From positions 1 to 64,000 of the forward strand of contig CP087213.1 of NCBI GenBank assembly GCA_020912385.1: a stretch of DNA of 64,000 nucleotides. The letters run 5' to 3'. Position 1 is the stretch's first letter. The number at the start of each line of letters is the position of its first letter. The stretch is from Neofusicoccum parvum (lineage: Eukaryota > Ascomycota > Dothideomycetes > Botryosphaeriales > Botryosphaeriaceae). Positions 1 to 9,391 of the stretch are shown piece after piece. Below the pieces are notes generated by a model. The model was given only the letters and a program-made list of their open reading frames with translations. It did not search any database and was not told the DNA's origin. The translations under genes were made by a program, and so were the position numbers.

Positions 1-118
1 ACCATAACCCTAACCCTAACCCTAACCCTAACCCTAACCCTAACCCTAACCCTAACCCCTAACCCTAACCCTAACCCTAACCCTAACCCTAACCCTAACC
101 CTAACCCTAACCCTAACC
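1..118. repeat. Telomere repeat array (CCCTAA)n
   Basis: About 19 units of CCCTAA in C-rich orientation sit at the very first base, as expected for the left end of a fungal chromosome. One unit carries an extra C near position 58. The array ends at the first AATTACTAACCC unit of the subtelomeric repeats. Confidence 0.97.
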
Positions 119-215
119 CAAATTACTAACCCTCACCCTAATCTAAAATTACTAACCCTCACCCTAATCTAAATTACTAACCCTCACCCTAGTCTAAAAT
201 TATCAACTCTTATTC
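119..215. repeat. Degenerate telomere-like subtelomeric repeats
   Basis: Three to four copies of a roughly 26-base unit reading AATTACTAACCCTCACCCTA plus a variable TCTAA tail. The core CTAACCCTCACCC resembles decayed telomere units. The same unit recurs at 2166-2275, between the two TLH copies, so it marks the outer boundary of a repeated subtelomeric module. Confidence 0.85.
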
Positions 216-219
216 TACT

Positions 220-890
220 TTTACTACCTCTATTTCTATTATATCTTTTACTTTCTTTCTATTTAATTTCTTCTCTTTTATACTCTTCTTCTTCTTCTTC
301 TTCTACCTTCCTTTATTTAGTTCTAGTTCTTCTAGTTCTTCTAAAATTCTACTTCTATTTCTAGTTCTAACTTTTAATTCTAGTTACTTCTACTTCTTTC
401 TAGTTCTTCTAGTTCTTCTAGTTCTTCTAATTTTATTTCTACTTCTACTTCTACTTCTACTTCTACTTCTACTTCTACTTCTACTTCTGGTTTTAACTCT
501 AGTTTTAACTCTAGTTTTAATTCTAGTTCTAGCTTTAATTCTAGTTCTAGTTCTAGTTCTAGTTCTAGTTTTTTTTTAAAATCCATCTTTTACCTCTTCT
601 ATATATATTACTTAATATTCGTATTTAATTCCACTCAATTCTATTTATATAGTAATACTTATCCAGCTATTATTATTTCTAAAATAAACTGGTACTTACT
701 ATTTATTTATTTGTTTATTTATTTATTCATTTATTCTTTTTAAATCCATCTTTCTTATTTATTTCTACCTACTCTTTTTCAACTATTACTTCTTTCTCTA
801 TTAGTTCTAAAATTTTACTAGCTCTCTCTACCTACTAGCTAGTCCTATCCATCTATTTCCATTAGCTCTATTACTTCCCTACCCCTCTTC
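220..890. repeat. TTCTAG/TTCTACTTC low-complexity block (outer copy)
   Basis: Pyrimidine-rich DNA with long runs of TTCTAG and (ACTTCT)n, strongest at 420-575, then AT-rich sequence. On the minus strand the runs read Leu-Glu/Val-Glu repeats, but I see no gene signal. An equivalent block lies at 2330-2960 in the same position relative to the inner TLH copy. Positions 600-890 hold AT-rich sequence matching 2960-3150 and no gene. Confidence 0.75.
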
Positions 891-1796
891 CTACTCCTCT
901 ATTAAGCTCTCCACCCTTCCTGTCAGCCATAAAAACTCTCGAGCCAAGTTATTGCTCTCGAGCTCGTCCTTCCTCCATGCCTGTCCAAGATATCCTAGTA
1001 GTCTATCTTTATCTTCATCTCCATCTCCATCTCCATCTCCATCTCCATCCTCTACCGCTGCCGCCACTGCCGCCGCTACCACTCCTCCTACTACTTCCTT
1101 CTCTCCTAGCCGTAACAACCACCTCTTCCACACCCTTTGATACCCGTGCTTGATCCCGTACAACGTACCAATCATCACCCCGAAGAACTGGCACTCGCTG
1201 CCCTGAACCTGCCGCCACCCCTGCCTACCATTACTCTCCCACCTGTTGCAGATTGCCTGTGGTACCCCGCAGCGAAAGCAGCCCGAGTACCTCTCAAACC
1301 TGATTCTTCCCTGCATCTCGCGCCTCTCCCCATCTGCCTGCCTACCCCGCTCTGTTGGACAGTGGCTAACACTGTGCTGGTCTTCCCTACCCGCTGCCTT
1401 GCACACTAAACACACCCTCTTCCACCTCTGCAGCTTTCTCTGAAGCAGTTCTGCATCTGTATACACCTATTATGTCTGCCTGGCCTGCCTTACCCTTATT
1501 CCTACCTGCTGCTGCTGCTGCTGCCTTCGAAACTCCTACCTGTCTAATTCTCTTTATTACGTACTCTGCTCTTCCTTCCAACTTCCCTGCCGACTTTCCT
1601 GCTGATTTTCCTGCTGTATTCTCTACTGCTCTTCTTGCTACGTCCTCTGCTGCTCTCTTTACTACTGCTCCTACTACTACTGCTGCTTTCTTTACTGCTC
1701 CCTTTGCTGCTACTGCTCCTACTGCCACTACTGCTTTCTTTACTACTCTCTTTGCTGCGTCCTCTCCTGCTCTCTTTGCTGCTGCTGCTGCTCCCT

Positions 1797-1828
<32 letters not shown>

Positions 1829-2165
1829 AGTAGTGCTCCCTCTGCTGCTACTGCTACTGGTGCTCCCTCTACTGCTCCCTCTGCTACTCCCTCTACTACG
1901 TCCTCTCCTACTTCCTTTCCTACTGTAGTTGCTGCTGCTCCCTCTGCTACATCCTCTCCTACTCCCTTTGCTATTACTGCTGCTAGTGCTTCCTCTACTA
2001 CTAGTCCTGCTGCTATCCTAGCTGCTACTACTACCATCGTTGCCCTAAGCTGCTGCCAGTCCTACTACTATCCTGGCTACTACTACTACTACTGCTGCCG
2101 CTGCTGCCGCCACTGCTGCCACCGCCACTACCACCACTACCACTATATACATCACCCTCACTCTA
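891..2165 (-). pseudogene. Outer TLH copy, 3' fragment only
   Basis: The 3' part of a telomere-linked helicase. Positions 891-1466 encode the Cys-rich C-terminal module (CLVCKAAGREDQHS, CFRCGVPQAICNRW) and are almost identical to 3148-3700 of the inner copy. Farther upstream on the minus strand the Gln-rich linker is still recognisable to about 1,650, then dissolves into CTG/CTA-rich triplet DNA. Two adjacent codons that are CAA CAG in the inner copy (Gln-Gln before VYADAEL) are TAA TAG here, which is RIP-type damage. The helicase domain and N-terminus are missing. The codon before RWK is CAG here but TAG in the inner copy. Confidence 0.85.
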
Positions 2166-2275
2166 CTTAAAATTACTAACCCTCACCCTACTCAAAATTA
2201 CTAACCCTTACCCTACTTAAAATTGCTAACCCTCATCCTACTCAAAATTACTATCCCTCACCCTACTCTTACTAA
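2166..2275. repeat. Interstitial telomere-like subtelomeric repeats
   Basis: Four units close to AATTACTAACCCTCACCCTA, the same repeat that follows the true telomere at 119-215. They lie exactly between the two TLH copies. This looks like the remains of an earlier terminus or of a tandem duplication whose unit is repeat plus TLH 3' end. Confidence 0.85.
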
Positions 2276-2329
2276 CTGTTAAAAACTCCTATATTAAATT
2301 ATTACTCTCTACTTTTAAATCTATTATTC

Positions 2330-2960
2330 TTCTTCTAGTTCTTTTAGTTCTAGTTTTAGTTCTACCTCTAGTTTTAACTCTAGTTCTAGTTCTAGTTCTA
2401 GTTCTAGTTCTAGTTCTAGTTCTAGTTCTAGTTCTAGTCTTAGTTTCTAATTCTAGTTTTAGTTCTAGTTCTTCTAATTCTAGTTCTACTTCTTCTAGTT
2501 CCTTCTAGTTTTTTTTTTTTTTTTTTTTTTTCTTTTTTAATTCTTCTAGTTCTTCTAGTTCCTTTAGTTCTACCTCTAGTTCTAGTCTTAATTTCTAATT
2601 CTAGTTTTAGTTTTAGTCCTTCTAATTCTTTTTTAATTCTTTTAGTTCTTCTAGTTCTTTTAATTCTAGTTCTACTTCTTCTAGTCCTTCTAGTTTTTTT
2701 TGTTTTTTTTTTTTTGTTTTTTTTAATTCTTCTAGTTCTTCTAGTTCTTCTAGTTCTTCTAGTTCTTCTAGTTCTTCTAGTTCTTCTAGTTCTTCTAGTT
2801 CTTCTAGTTCTTCTAGTTCTTCTAGTTCTTCTAATTCTACTTCTACTTCTAGTTTTAATTCAAGTTTTAATTCTAGTTCTACCTCTAGTTTCAACTCTAG
2901 TTTTAATTCTAGTCCTAGCTTTAATTCTAGTTCTAGTTCTTTTAAATCCATCTTTCACCT
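2330..2960. repeat. TTCTAG low-complexity block (inner copy)
   Basis: Long runs of TTCTAG (2,385-2,440) and of TTCTAGTTC (2,720-2,835), with several poly-T tracts. Both strands stay open over parts of it (Leu-Val or Glu-Leu repeats), but this is a by-product of a 3n repeat. Position and composition mirror 220-600. Positions 2960-3147 hold AT-rich TLH 3' flanking sequence and no gene. Confidence 0.75.
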
Positions 2961-3147
2961 CTTTTATATATCACTTTATATCTGTATTCAATTCCATTTA
3001 ATTCTACTCATATAGTACATCCAGTTATTATTATTCCTAAAAATCTATCTTTCTTGTTTATTCCTACTCTTTTCAACTATTACTCCTCTATTAGTTCCAT
3101 CTTACTAGCTCTACCTACTAGCTAGCCCTATCTATCTATTAGCTTTA

Positions 3148-6100
3148 TTATCTCCCTACTCCTCTCTCCTCTATTAAGCTCTCCACCCTTCCTATCAGCC
3201 ATAAAAACTCCCGAGCCAAGTTATTACTCTCAAGCTCGTCCTTCCTCCATACCTGTCCAAGATATCCTAGTAGTCTATCTTTATCTTCATCTCTATCCTC
3301 TACCGCCGCCGCCGCTACTCCCGCTCCTACTACTTCCTCTCCTAGCCGTAATAACCACCTCTTCCACACCGTCTTATACCCGTGCTTGATCCCGTATAAT
3401 ATACCAATCATCACCCCGAAGAACTGGCACTCGCTGCCATGAACCTGCCGCCACCCCTGCCTACCATTACTCTCCCACCTGTTGCAGATTGCCTGTGGTA
3501 CCCCGCAGCGAAAGCAGCCCGAGTACCTCTCAAACCTGATTCTTCCCTGCATCTCGCGCCTCTCCCCATCCGCCTGCCTACCCCGCTCTGTTGGACAGTG
3601 GCTAACACTGTGCTGGTCTTCCCTGCCCGCTGCCTTGCACACCAAACACACCCCCTTCCACCTCTACAGCTTTCTCTGAAGCAGTTCTGCATCCGCATAC
3701 ACCTGTTGTGTCTGCCTGGCCTGCCTTACCCTTATTCCTACCTGCTGCTGCTGCTGCCTTTGAAACTCCTGCCTATCTAATTCTCTTTGTTGCGTACTCT
3801 GCTCTTCCTCCTGCTGTCTTTCCTGCCGACTTTCCTGCCGACTTTCCCGCTGATTTTCCTGCTGCTTCTCTCTTTGCTGCTGTCGTATCCTCTGCTGCTG
3901 CTCTCTTTGCTGCTGATTTTCCTGCTGCCGCATCCTCTGCTGCTGCTCTCTTTGCTGCTGCTCCCTCCACTGCTGCCCCTGCTGCCGCTGCTGGTACTGG
4001 TCTACCCTCTGTTCTTCCTCTACCTCCCTGTCTACCTCTTCCACCTCATCTACCTCTTCCATCTCATCTACCTCCTCTACCTCCTCCTCCTTATTATTAT
4101 CATCATTATCATCATCCGTGATCTCTCGCCTAGACTCCCTGCTCCTTCTACAAAAATCACACTTTTCTTCCCCCTCCTCCTGCCTGCATTCTATCCGCCT
4201 AAAACTACCATCTAAAAACTCGTCCATCACCGTTCTCCTACACAGTCCCCCATCCAGATACTGCCTTACCAGCCGGTCATCGCTCTTCTCCCCCCCCTGA
4301 ACCATCACTGCTCTGCTGGCCAGTCCATCCCTTCCCGCCCTGCCGCTCTCCTGCGCGTAGTCCAGAAAATCCCGCGGCTCATCCGTGTGGATGATGAGCC
4401 TGATGCCTGGAATGTCAATCCCCATGCCCAGCGCGCTGGTGGCCACCACTACACGCACCACTCCCGCCTTGAAGTCCTCTAGCACCTCCTTCTTCCTAGC
4501 TTCTGACATCTTGCTGTAAAATGCCTCGCACTGGAACAGCCCTGCGTCCACCAAGCTCTTCACCCTGGTCACTGTGTTGCAGTAGATGACCACCTTTCCT
4601 TCCACCGTTGCCTGTAGTTCCTCTTCCACCATCTCTTCTATTTTCCTATTCTGCGCCTCCTTCCCTCCTTGTCTTCCTCGCCATCCTCCCCCTCTCCCTC
4701 CTCCCCCTCCTCTCCCTCCTCTCCCTCCTCTCCCTCCTCTCCCTCCTCTCCCTCCTCTCCCTCCTCCATTCTCCACCTCCACCTCCAACTCCACCCCCAC
4801 CACCTGGTAGCTGATGTTTCTGCGGGTAGTGACCGCCCTGAACACCACCACCTCGGCCGCAGTCCAGCCCATCCTGCGCCACAGCTCCGCCTCTTTGCTG
4901 GGTGGCAGCGTCGCTGTGAGCAGAACCATCTGCGTTTCTGCCGCCATGAGCTTCCCCAGCTGCTGCAGCTGCTTGCGGAAGTCCACCTGGTCGTTCAGCA
5001 CCACGTGGCACTCGTCGATGATGATCCTGTCCAGCTGCCTCATCGCCCTGAGCCGGTTCAAAAACGTCATGAACTCGTCGCTCAGTGCTGCCTCTGGCGT
5101 GACCAGCACGATGGACTCCGCGTCTGGTGGCCGCCTCGCCTCCCATTCTGCACAGCTGATGCCCAGCTTGCTGCAGCGCTCTTTCATGTCCGCTCGCAGC
5201 GCGATGAGCGGTACCACCACCACCGTTGTTCCTCCTGGCTCCGTCCAAGCCGGCAGCATGAACAAGATGCTTTTCCCAGCCCCAGTCGGCATCACTGCCA
5301 CCACCGGGCTCACTCCAGCCTGGATGGCGGTCACCGCCTCTTCCTGGATGCTGCGGAACTCGGCTTCCTTTCCCATCAATCTTTGCAGCTGCTCCTTCAC
5401 GTTGGCCCTCTTCAGCCTTGCCCAGCGGTCCAGCCGCTCCTCGTCAGCGTCATCCTCAAACGGGCAGCGCTTCCTCTTCCTGGAAGCAGCCGGTTCCTGG
5501 CTTTTAAATGCCGACTGGAAGCCCAAGAAGCGGTGCCAGTCGGTACTGGAAGCACGGAACAGCAGCCTCTTCTCCGCCACCACACCTGCCTGCTCCATCA
5601 TCCCACGCGCGTAGATCAAGCCTGCAGTGTGGGAAGTATGTCCTGCCTGGGCGTCTGCAATGGCTGCTGCTGCCCGGTCTTCTCCCACCTCCATCTGCTG
5701 CTGCTCCTGCTCATTCCCATTCTCTCCCCCCTCCTCGTCTACCCTGAACGCGCTGGAGCCGCGCATGAACCGCCTGCTGATGCCGATAGCGACGTCCCTG
5801 TACGCCCTGACCGTTAGCTCCTGGCCTAAGCCGATCCTGCTCTCCTTCTTCATCGCCTCCCTCATGCGCTCCGTCGTCCACCTCTTCTCCCCCGCCTCCG
5901 CCGGCCACATGTGGGCTGAGATCTGCTCGCTCCCACGTACTGCTGCCAGCATGCGCTGGTGGAATGGCAAGACTAGCCATAGATACCACACCACCAGCTC
6001 GCCCACCTCCCTGGGCAGATACCTGTGGATCACCTTGACATCCCCGGACATGGCGTAGCCCTTGTGGTAGCGCGTGACGAACACAACCAGCCCATCCTCC

Positions 6101-8521
6101 ACGAAGATGTTGCGGTGCCCTCCCTTGGCCGTATTGCTATGCCTGATGCTGAGAATCTCCGGCCCTCTTGCCGGCTGTCCACCGGTAATGTGCATCAGCA
6201 GTAGCAGCTTCTCCCTAAACTCGGCCACCTGCGCTGCATATGCATCTACCGCCTGCCTGCTGATGCCTGAGCTCGCGTTTTCCCTGGTGAACCTCTTCCT
6301 CGCAGCAGTGATTCCCATGATCCTGTTGAACAACCAAGTGTTCCCGTCTGCTGGCAGCCTGGTGCGCTGGTCCTGCAGAAAGCTCCACCCTCTGCGCTCC
6401 TCAGCTGGGTTGTCCCTGATGGAATGCCACGGCACTGCTGGCACGTCCATTTCCCTATGCTCTTTCTTGTGGCTGCTGTAGCCGCCAAACAGCAGCTCCT
6501 GGAGCAGCAGCTGGCGAGTGTCGTTCAGCAAGCCGTGCACCATGCCCCTGAACTTGGCCATGGTGAACTAGATGCCCTGGTACAGCAGCTGCTCCCGCCC
6601 ATTCCATCCCACATGGCCCTTGGTGGTGGTGTTGTAGTGGATCTTCATCCCGTAAGTGCGCAGATCCAGTATCCACTGCATGGGACTGTGGCTGCCTCGG
6701 ATCATGAAGCTGTCCATCATCTTGGTCACCAGCTCTAAGCAGCTCATCTTCATCTGGCTGCGCTGGCTGCGCTGGCTGCGCTGGCTGCGCTGGCTGCGCT
6801 GGCTGCGCCCACTGCTGTCCCTGGCGCTGCCCTGGCCGCTGTTCCTGCTGCTGCCCTGGCCGCTGCTGGTCCTGCTGCTGGCGCTATCCTGGCCACTGCT
6901 GTCCTGGCCACTGCTGCTCTGGCCGGCGCTGCCCTGGCTGCTACTGCTCCTGCCGCCCTGGCTGCGCCCGCTGCGCCCACTGCTGTCCCTGGCGCTGCCC
7001 TGGCCGCTGTTCCTGCTGCTGTCCTGGCCACTGCTACTCTGGCCGGCGCTGCCCTGGCCGGCGCTGCCCTGGCCGGCGCTGCTCCTGCCGCCCTGGCTGC
7101 TGCTGCTCCTGCCGCCCTAGCTGCTACTGCTGCTGCTACTGCTGCTGCCGCCAGCATCGCCTCCACCATAACCGCCAGCGCCGTCCTCCTCCTCCTCCTC
7201 CTCCTCCTCCTCCTCCTCCTCCTCCTCCTCCTTCTCAAAGTCCCATGCGCTGCCCCCACTGCTAAACTCCTCCCTACCATCCTCCTCCCCTTCTGCTGCT
7301 GCTACTACTGCTGCTGCTGGACCCGCCATCTCCAGCGCCTTCTGCACCACCATGAAGCGCCCCACCTTGATGATGGCCGACAGAATCGCCGTGTACAGAC
7401 CCGGCTCCCTCCAGCCGGTGGGCGTGACCCCCTGCACCGCCAGAGCGCAGACCAGAGCGCTGTCGTACTCGCGCTGCGTGATCCTCTGGTTCAGCAGTTC
7501 AATGCAAAAGTCCAAGCACGCCTTCTGGATCCCGGACAGCTTTGGTGGCAGCTGCTGCTGCTGCTGCTCTTCTAAACCAGCTCCTTCTTCTTCTTCATTA
7601 TCATCATCATCATCACCATCACTTCTTCCTCCCTCTTCTTCCTCGCTTTCTTCTTTATCTCTTCCTCCCCCTTTCCCTTCTTCTTGCTTCTTTACAGCTT
7701 GCTCTGCCTCCTCCATCAGCCTGGTGAATGCCCTGGACTGCCTGCGGGTGAACCTGTACTCTGGGCTTCTCCAGTCATGCTCCTGCTGCGTCCTGACGAA
7801 GAACATCAGCACCTGCTTCCACGCCCTCGACCTGTCCGCGACCGCGTTTTCCTCCATGTACGGCTGCAGCGGGTGGTACCGGTTCTGGTGCTTCTCCGTC
7901 CTCATCAGCTCCATGCGGATGAATATGCCGACCTGCTGGGTCACCGCCTGCTGGCCGATGCGCGCAACCTCGTCCATGGCTTTCCAGATGGCCGCTGCCG
8001 CCGGCTCCTCCTCCTCCTCTGGCCTGTCCGGGTTGGCGTTGGGCTCCTCAACCGACGCTAGCAGATCGTCGCGGTCCAGCCGCGCCAGATACGGCAGCCA
8101 CTGCGTCCTGTCCAGCCACGGGCTGACCTCGTCCTTCTCTCCTTCCTCGATGGTGGCCCGGGCCCGCTTCTCCAGCTCCTCCCAGTTCTGGTTCGCCTTG
8201 TTCCACGCCTGCTGCCACAGCTGCTCCCCTCCTCCCTCCCCTCTCTCCCCTCCCTCCTGGGCGGGCTGCGCCTGGTCCTCCTGCTGCGCTTGCTCCTCTG
8301 GCTGGCACACTTCAAAGTACTGCGAGCCGTGGAAGGTGGGGAAGAAGCGCTGGCAGTAGACCTGCTTTACCGCCTCTTGGAACCTCTTATTCAACCCCTC
8401 TTCCACCATCCTGCTCTGCCGGCCTTTGCCTCCTCCAATCGACCATCCGTGCTCGGTGCGCCAGTGCTCTTTCATCATCCTTTCATTCCTGCAGACGTAC
8501 TGGCAGCTGCTACTATTACTG

Positions 8522-8567
<46 letters not shown>

Positions 8568-8838
8568 GGTCCTTCTGGCACAGCAGCCCGTCCTTGAACA
8601 GTGGCAGCTCTGTGACGGGCCGTTGCACCCGGGCTGGCACTTCCAGCTCGCTCGAGAATGCAATCAAGCCATGCCAGCTTCTAACCTCACCACCGACCAG
8701 CTCCGCCTGCTTCCGGCCCATCCGGTGGTGTTTCCCCCGCAGATGGCCTTCCACCTGGTCCGGCCAGACGGCGTGCCGGCACTCCCTGCAGATCGCGAGC
8801 CGGTATTCCGCCTGGTGATAAAAGTACGCTGTCGCCAT
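3148..8838 (-). pseudogene. Telomere-linked RecQ-type helicase (TLH), near-complete, three TAG nonsense codons
   Basis: A single reading frame of about 1,897 codons from ATG at 8838. The N-terminus has an OrsD/DUF3505-like zinc-finger module (CRECRHAVWPDQ, then H..KHH; about residues 17-40) and a second Cys/His pair. A Ser/Glu/Gln-rich middle follows. The RecQ-type helicase has Walker A MPTGAGKS (about residue 1183), DECH box (about 1273) and motif VI ESGRAGRDG (about 1497). An acidic and Gln-rich linker precedes a Cys-rich C-terminus (about 1735-1790). TAG interrupts the frame at 7117-7119, 6568-6570 and 3664-3666. A repeat unit or paralogous copy has CAG at each place, so all three fit CpA-to-TpA (RIP) change. 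The 3' end faces the telomere, as is usual for TLH genes. Splicing around the stops is possible but no intron signals are obvious. The family is recognised; I infer the copy is inactive or recently inactivated. Confidence 0.85.
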
Positions 8839-8984
8839 TTGGTGCGCTAGCTAGTATTGTCTTGCTAATACTGAAAGTTGCTAGAGAGAATGATGCTGGT
8901 GTGAGAAAGCTCGTAAATGCTGCTGCTACTACTACTGCTACCGCCGCTGCTGCCGCCGCCGCCGCACGGATCACCCTTACCCCA

Positions 8985-9025
8985 TCAAAAAACCTCAACC
9001 CTAACCCTACTCTTACCCCAAGTGG
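8985..9025 (-). promoter_or_regulatory. Conserved TLH upstream block containing a telomere-like insert
   Basis: About 150 bases upstream of the TLH start, the minus strand reads CACTTGGGGTAAG, then AGTAGGGTTAGGGTTGAGG, then TTGATGGGG and later CCGTGC. The flanking words are the same block found upstream of the two other TLH copies (14843-14905 and 29215-29285). There it is uninterrupted as CACTTGGGGTAAGCTTGAT. Only this copy carries the telomere-like bases. The block is probably promoter or 5' UTR of the TLH family. Confidence 0.6.
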
Positions 9026-9120
9026 CTGGTTTTCTCACGACGCAGCGGTCGGATTTTAAGGTGGCTCATATAAAAAGTGGTCGCAGAGCCACGCTTGGAA
9101 ATCTGACCGAGTGTAGACTC

Positions 9121-9382
9121 GATCCGAGCACCTCGCTCCAAATCCAGTGCGGTAAATCCAGTGCGGTGCGCGTCCAGCCCACCCGACGATTCTTTCCCAC
9201 ACAATCTAAATCCAGCGCGGTCGCGCTGGATTTGCGTCTTTCGGTTAGGCCCGATCCGAGCACCTCGCTTTAATAGCTGTGCGGTAATTGCTGTGCGGTG
9301 CGCGCACAGCCCACCCGACGATTTTTCCCCATACAATCCAGGTGCTGTGCGATCGCACAGCGCTTGGGCCTTTCGGTTAGGA
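9121..9382. repeat. Two diverged 132-bp tandem units, each with a long palindrome
   Basis: Unit A starts at 9121 and unit B at 9253, both with GATCCGAGCACCTCGCT, and both end in TTTCGGTTAGG. Inner landmarks (GCGGTGCGCG, CAGCCCACCCGACGATT, ACAATC) are in the same order. Unit A has a 26-base inverted repeat at 9208-9233 with 12-base arms. Unit B has a perfect 18-base palindrome GCTGTGCGATCGCACAGC at 9344-9361 and an 8-base-arm hairpin at 9290-9310. The period is 44 codons and the minus strand stays open across both units, giving a 44-residue repeat (SSGGL(C/D)AHRT common to both). Coding status is undecided. Confidence 0.8.
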
Positions 9383-9391
9383 TGATTAATG

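Noticed and set aside
380..586. Minus-strand ORF of Glu-Leu and Val-Glu repeats
   Set aside because: It is a translation of the TTCTAG/ACTTCT low-complexity block; no start context, no splice signals and no conservation beyond the repeat.
1472..2170. Plus-strand Ala/Thr/Ser-rich ORF
   Set aside because: Antisense shadow of the decayed Gln-rich TLH linker (CTG/CTA triplets), which stays open in several frames.
4669..5817. Plus-strand 382-codon ORF opposite the helicase
   Set aside because: Antisense to the RecQ domain; the minus frame has all helicase motifs, the plus frame none.
6750..7280. Ala/Arg-rich minus ORF with a run of Arg
   Set aside because: Out-of-frame reading of the TLH Gln/Ser/Gly-rich and poly-Glu repeats.
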